Positions 33,889 through 64,000 of a stretch of 64,000 nt of DNA are shown one piece after another. How positions within the stretch are numbered: the stretch's first letter is position 1; the number at the start of each line of letters is the position of its first letter. The notes below the pieces were generated by a model, which was not told where the DNA came from, made no database searches, and saw only the letters and a list, made by a program, of their open reading frames with translations. The position numbers and the translations under genes were made by a program. Location: positions 69,503,798-69,567,797 of the forward strand of contig NC_063167.1 of NCBI RefSeq assembly GCF_023159225.1, in the 5' to 3' direction. This DNA comes from Perognathus longimembris pacificus (Eukaryota; Chordata; Mammalia; Rodentia; Heteromyidae).

Positions 33889-34135
33889 TGAGGTTTTCTT
33901 CATATAGAGTAACTTTCTGAAGTTCTTCAGAAGATTCTTTCCACCCATCCTTGTCACCAACCTGATTACTTTCTTTTGTCAGTTTGTATCAATGGTCCTT
34001 TTCAAATGTAACATTCTGGAACATTTTTGGGGTTGGCTCATACAATATATTGTTGAACACTTCTCATGTTTGGGAGAACGGGACATGACATTTCTTTTCA
34101 CTGTGTACTTTCACATATGTGTCTTATCCCTGTAG

Positions 34136-63936
<29,801 letters not shown>

Positions 63937-64000
63937 GCAAGTGTACTGTTTCTCTCTGCAAAACTTGGAAGTGCATATTGAGTGGGAGCATTTGGTATGG

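Overview
The window is mammalian nuclear DNA: introns with GT-AG or GC-AG borders, two CpG-island promoters and very dense short interspersed repeats. The commonest repeat is a dimeric SINE with an ID-like (tRNA-derived) left half and a right half of about 95 bp. This matches what I know as IDL-Geo, described only from geomyoid rodents (kangaroo rats, pocket mice, pocket gophers), so the source is most likely a geomyoid rodent. I cannot name the genus. Gene order matches human chromosome 1p13: AP4B1 and DCLRE1B head to head, then HIPK1.

Layout. 1-4763 (minus strand) is the 5' end of AP4B1, the beta subunit of the AP-4 trafficking adaptor: two coding exons, with the rest of the gene off the left edge. 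4764-5692 is a GC-rich bidirectional promoter containing a GC-box-bearing minisatellite. 5693-15267 (plus) is the whole coding region of DCLRE1B (Apollo/SNM1B), a telomere 5' exonuclease, in four exons; its 3' UTR probably runs to a poly(A) signal at 16199. 16.2-22.2 kb is intergenic, with SINEs, a truncated L1 and a local 1.4-kb-spaced duplication. 22.2-24.4 kb is the HIPK1 CpG island with a non-coding first exon ending at 23548. HIPK1 coding exons run from 34164 to 63936 and encode residues 1-793 of a roughly 1,210-residue nuclear kinase; the last exons lie beyond the right edge.

The three genes do not form an operon or a shared pathway. AP4B1 and DCLRE1B share a promoter region; HIPK1 has its own. 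A processed RPL23A pseudogene lies in DCLRE1B intron 3. About 100 SINE copies or fragments, several L1 3' ends, a few old MIR elements and many microsatellites fill the introns.

Points worth most attention: two HIPK1 introns appear to use GC rather than GT donors. A SINE sits within 20 bases of the DCLRE1B exon 3 acceptor. Four unrelated GC-rich minisatellites lie in or beside the two CpG-island promoters. Short uORFs precede DCLRE1B and HIPK1. A 7SL-like SINE and a tRNA-like SINE share the same tail. Several nested insertions have readable target-site duplications. I found no bacterial, viral or CRISPR-like system.
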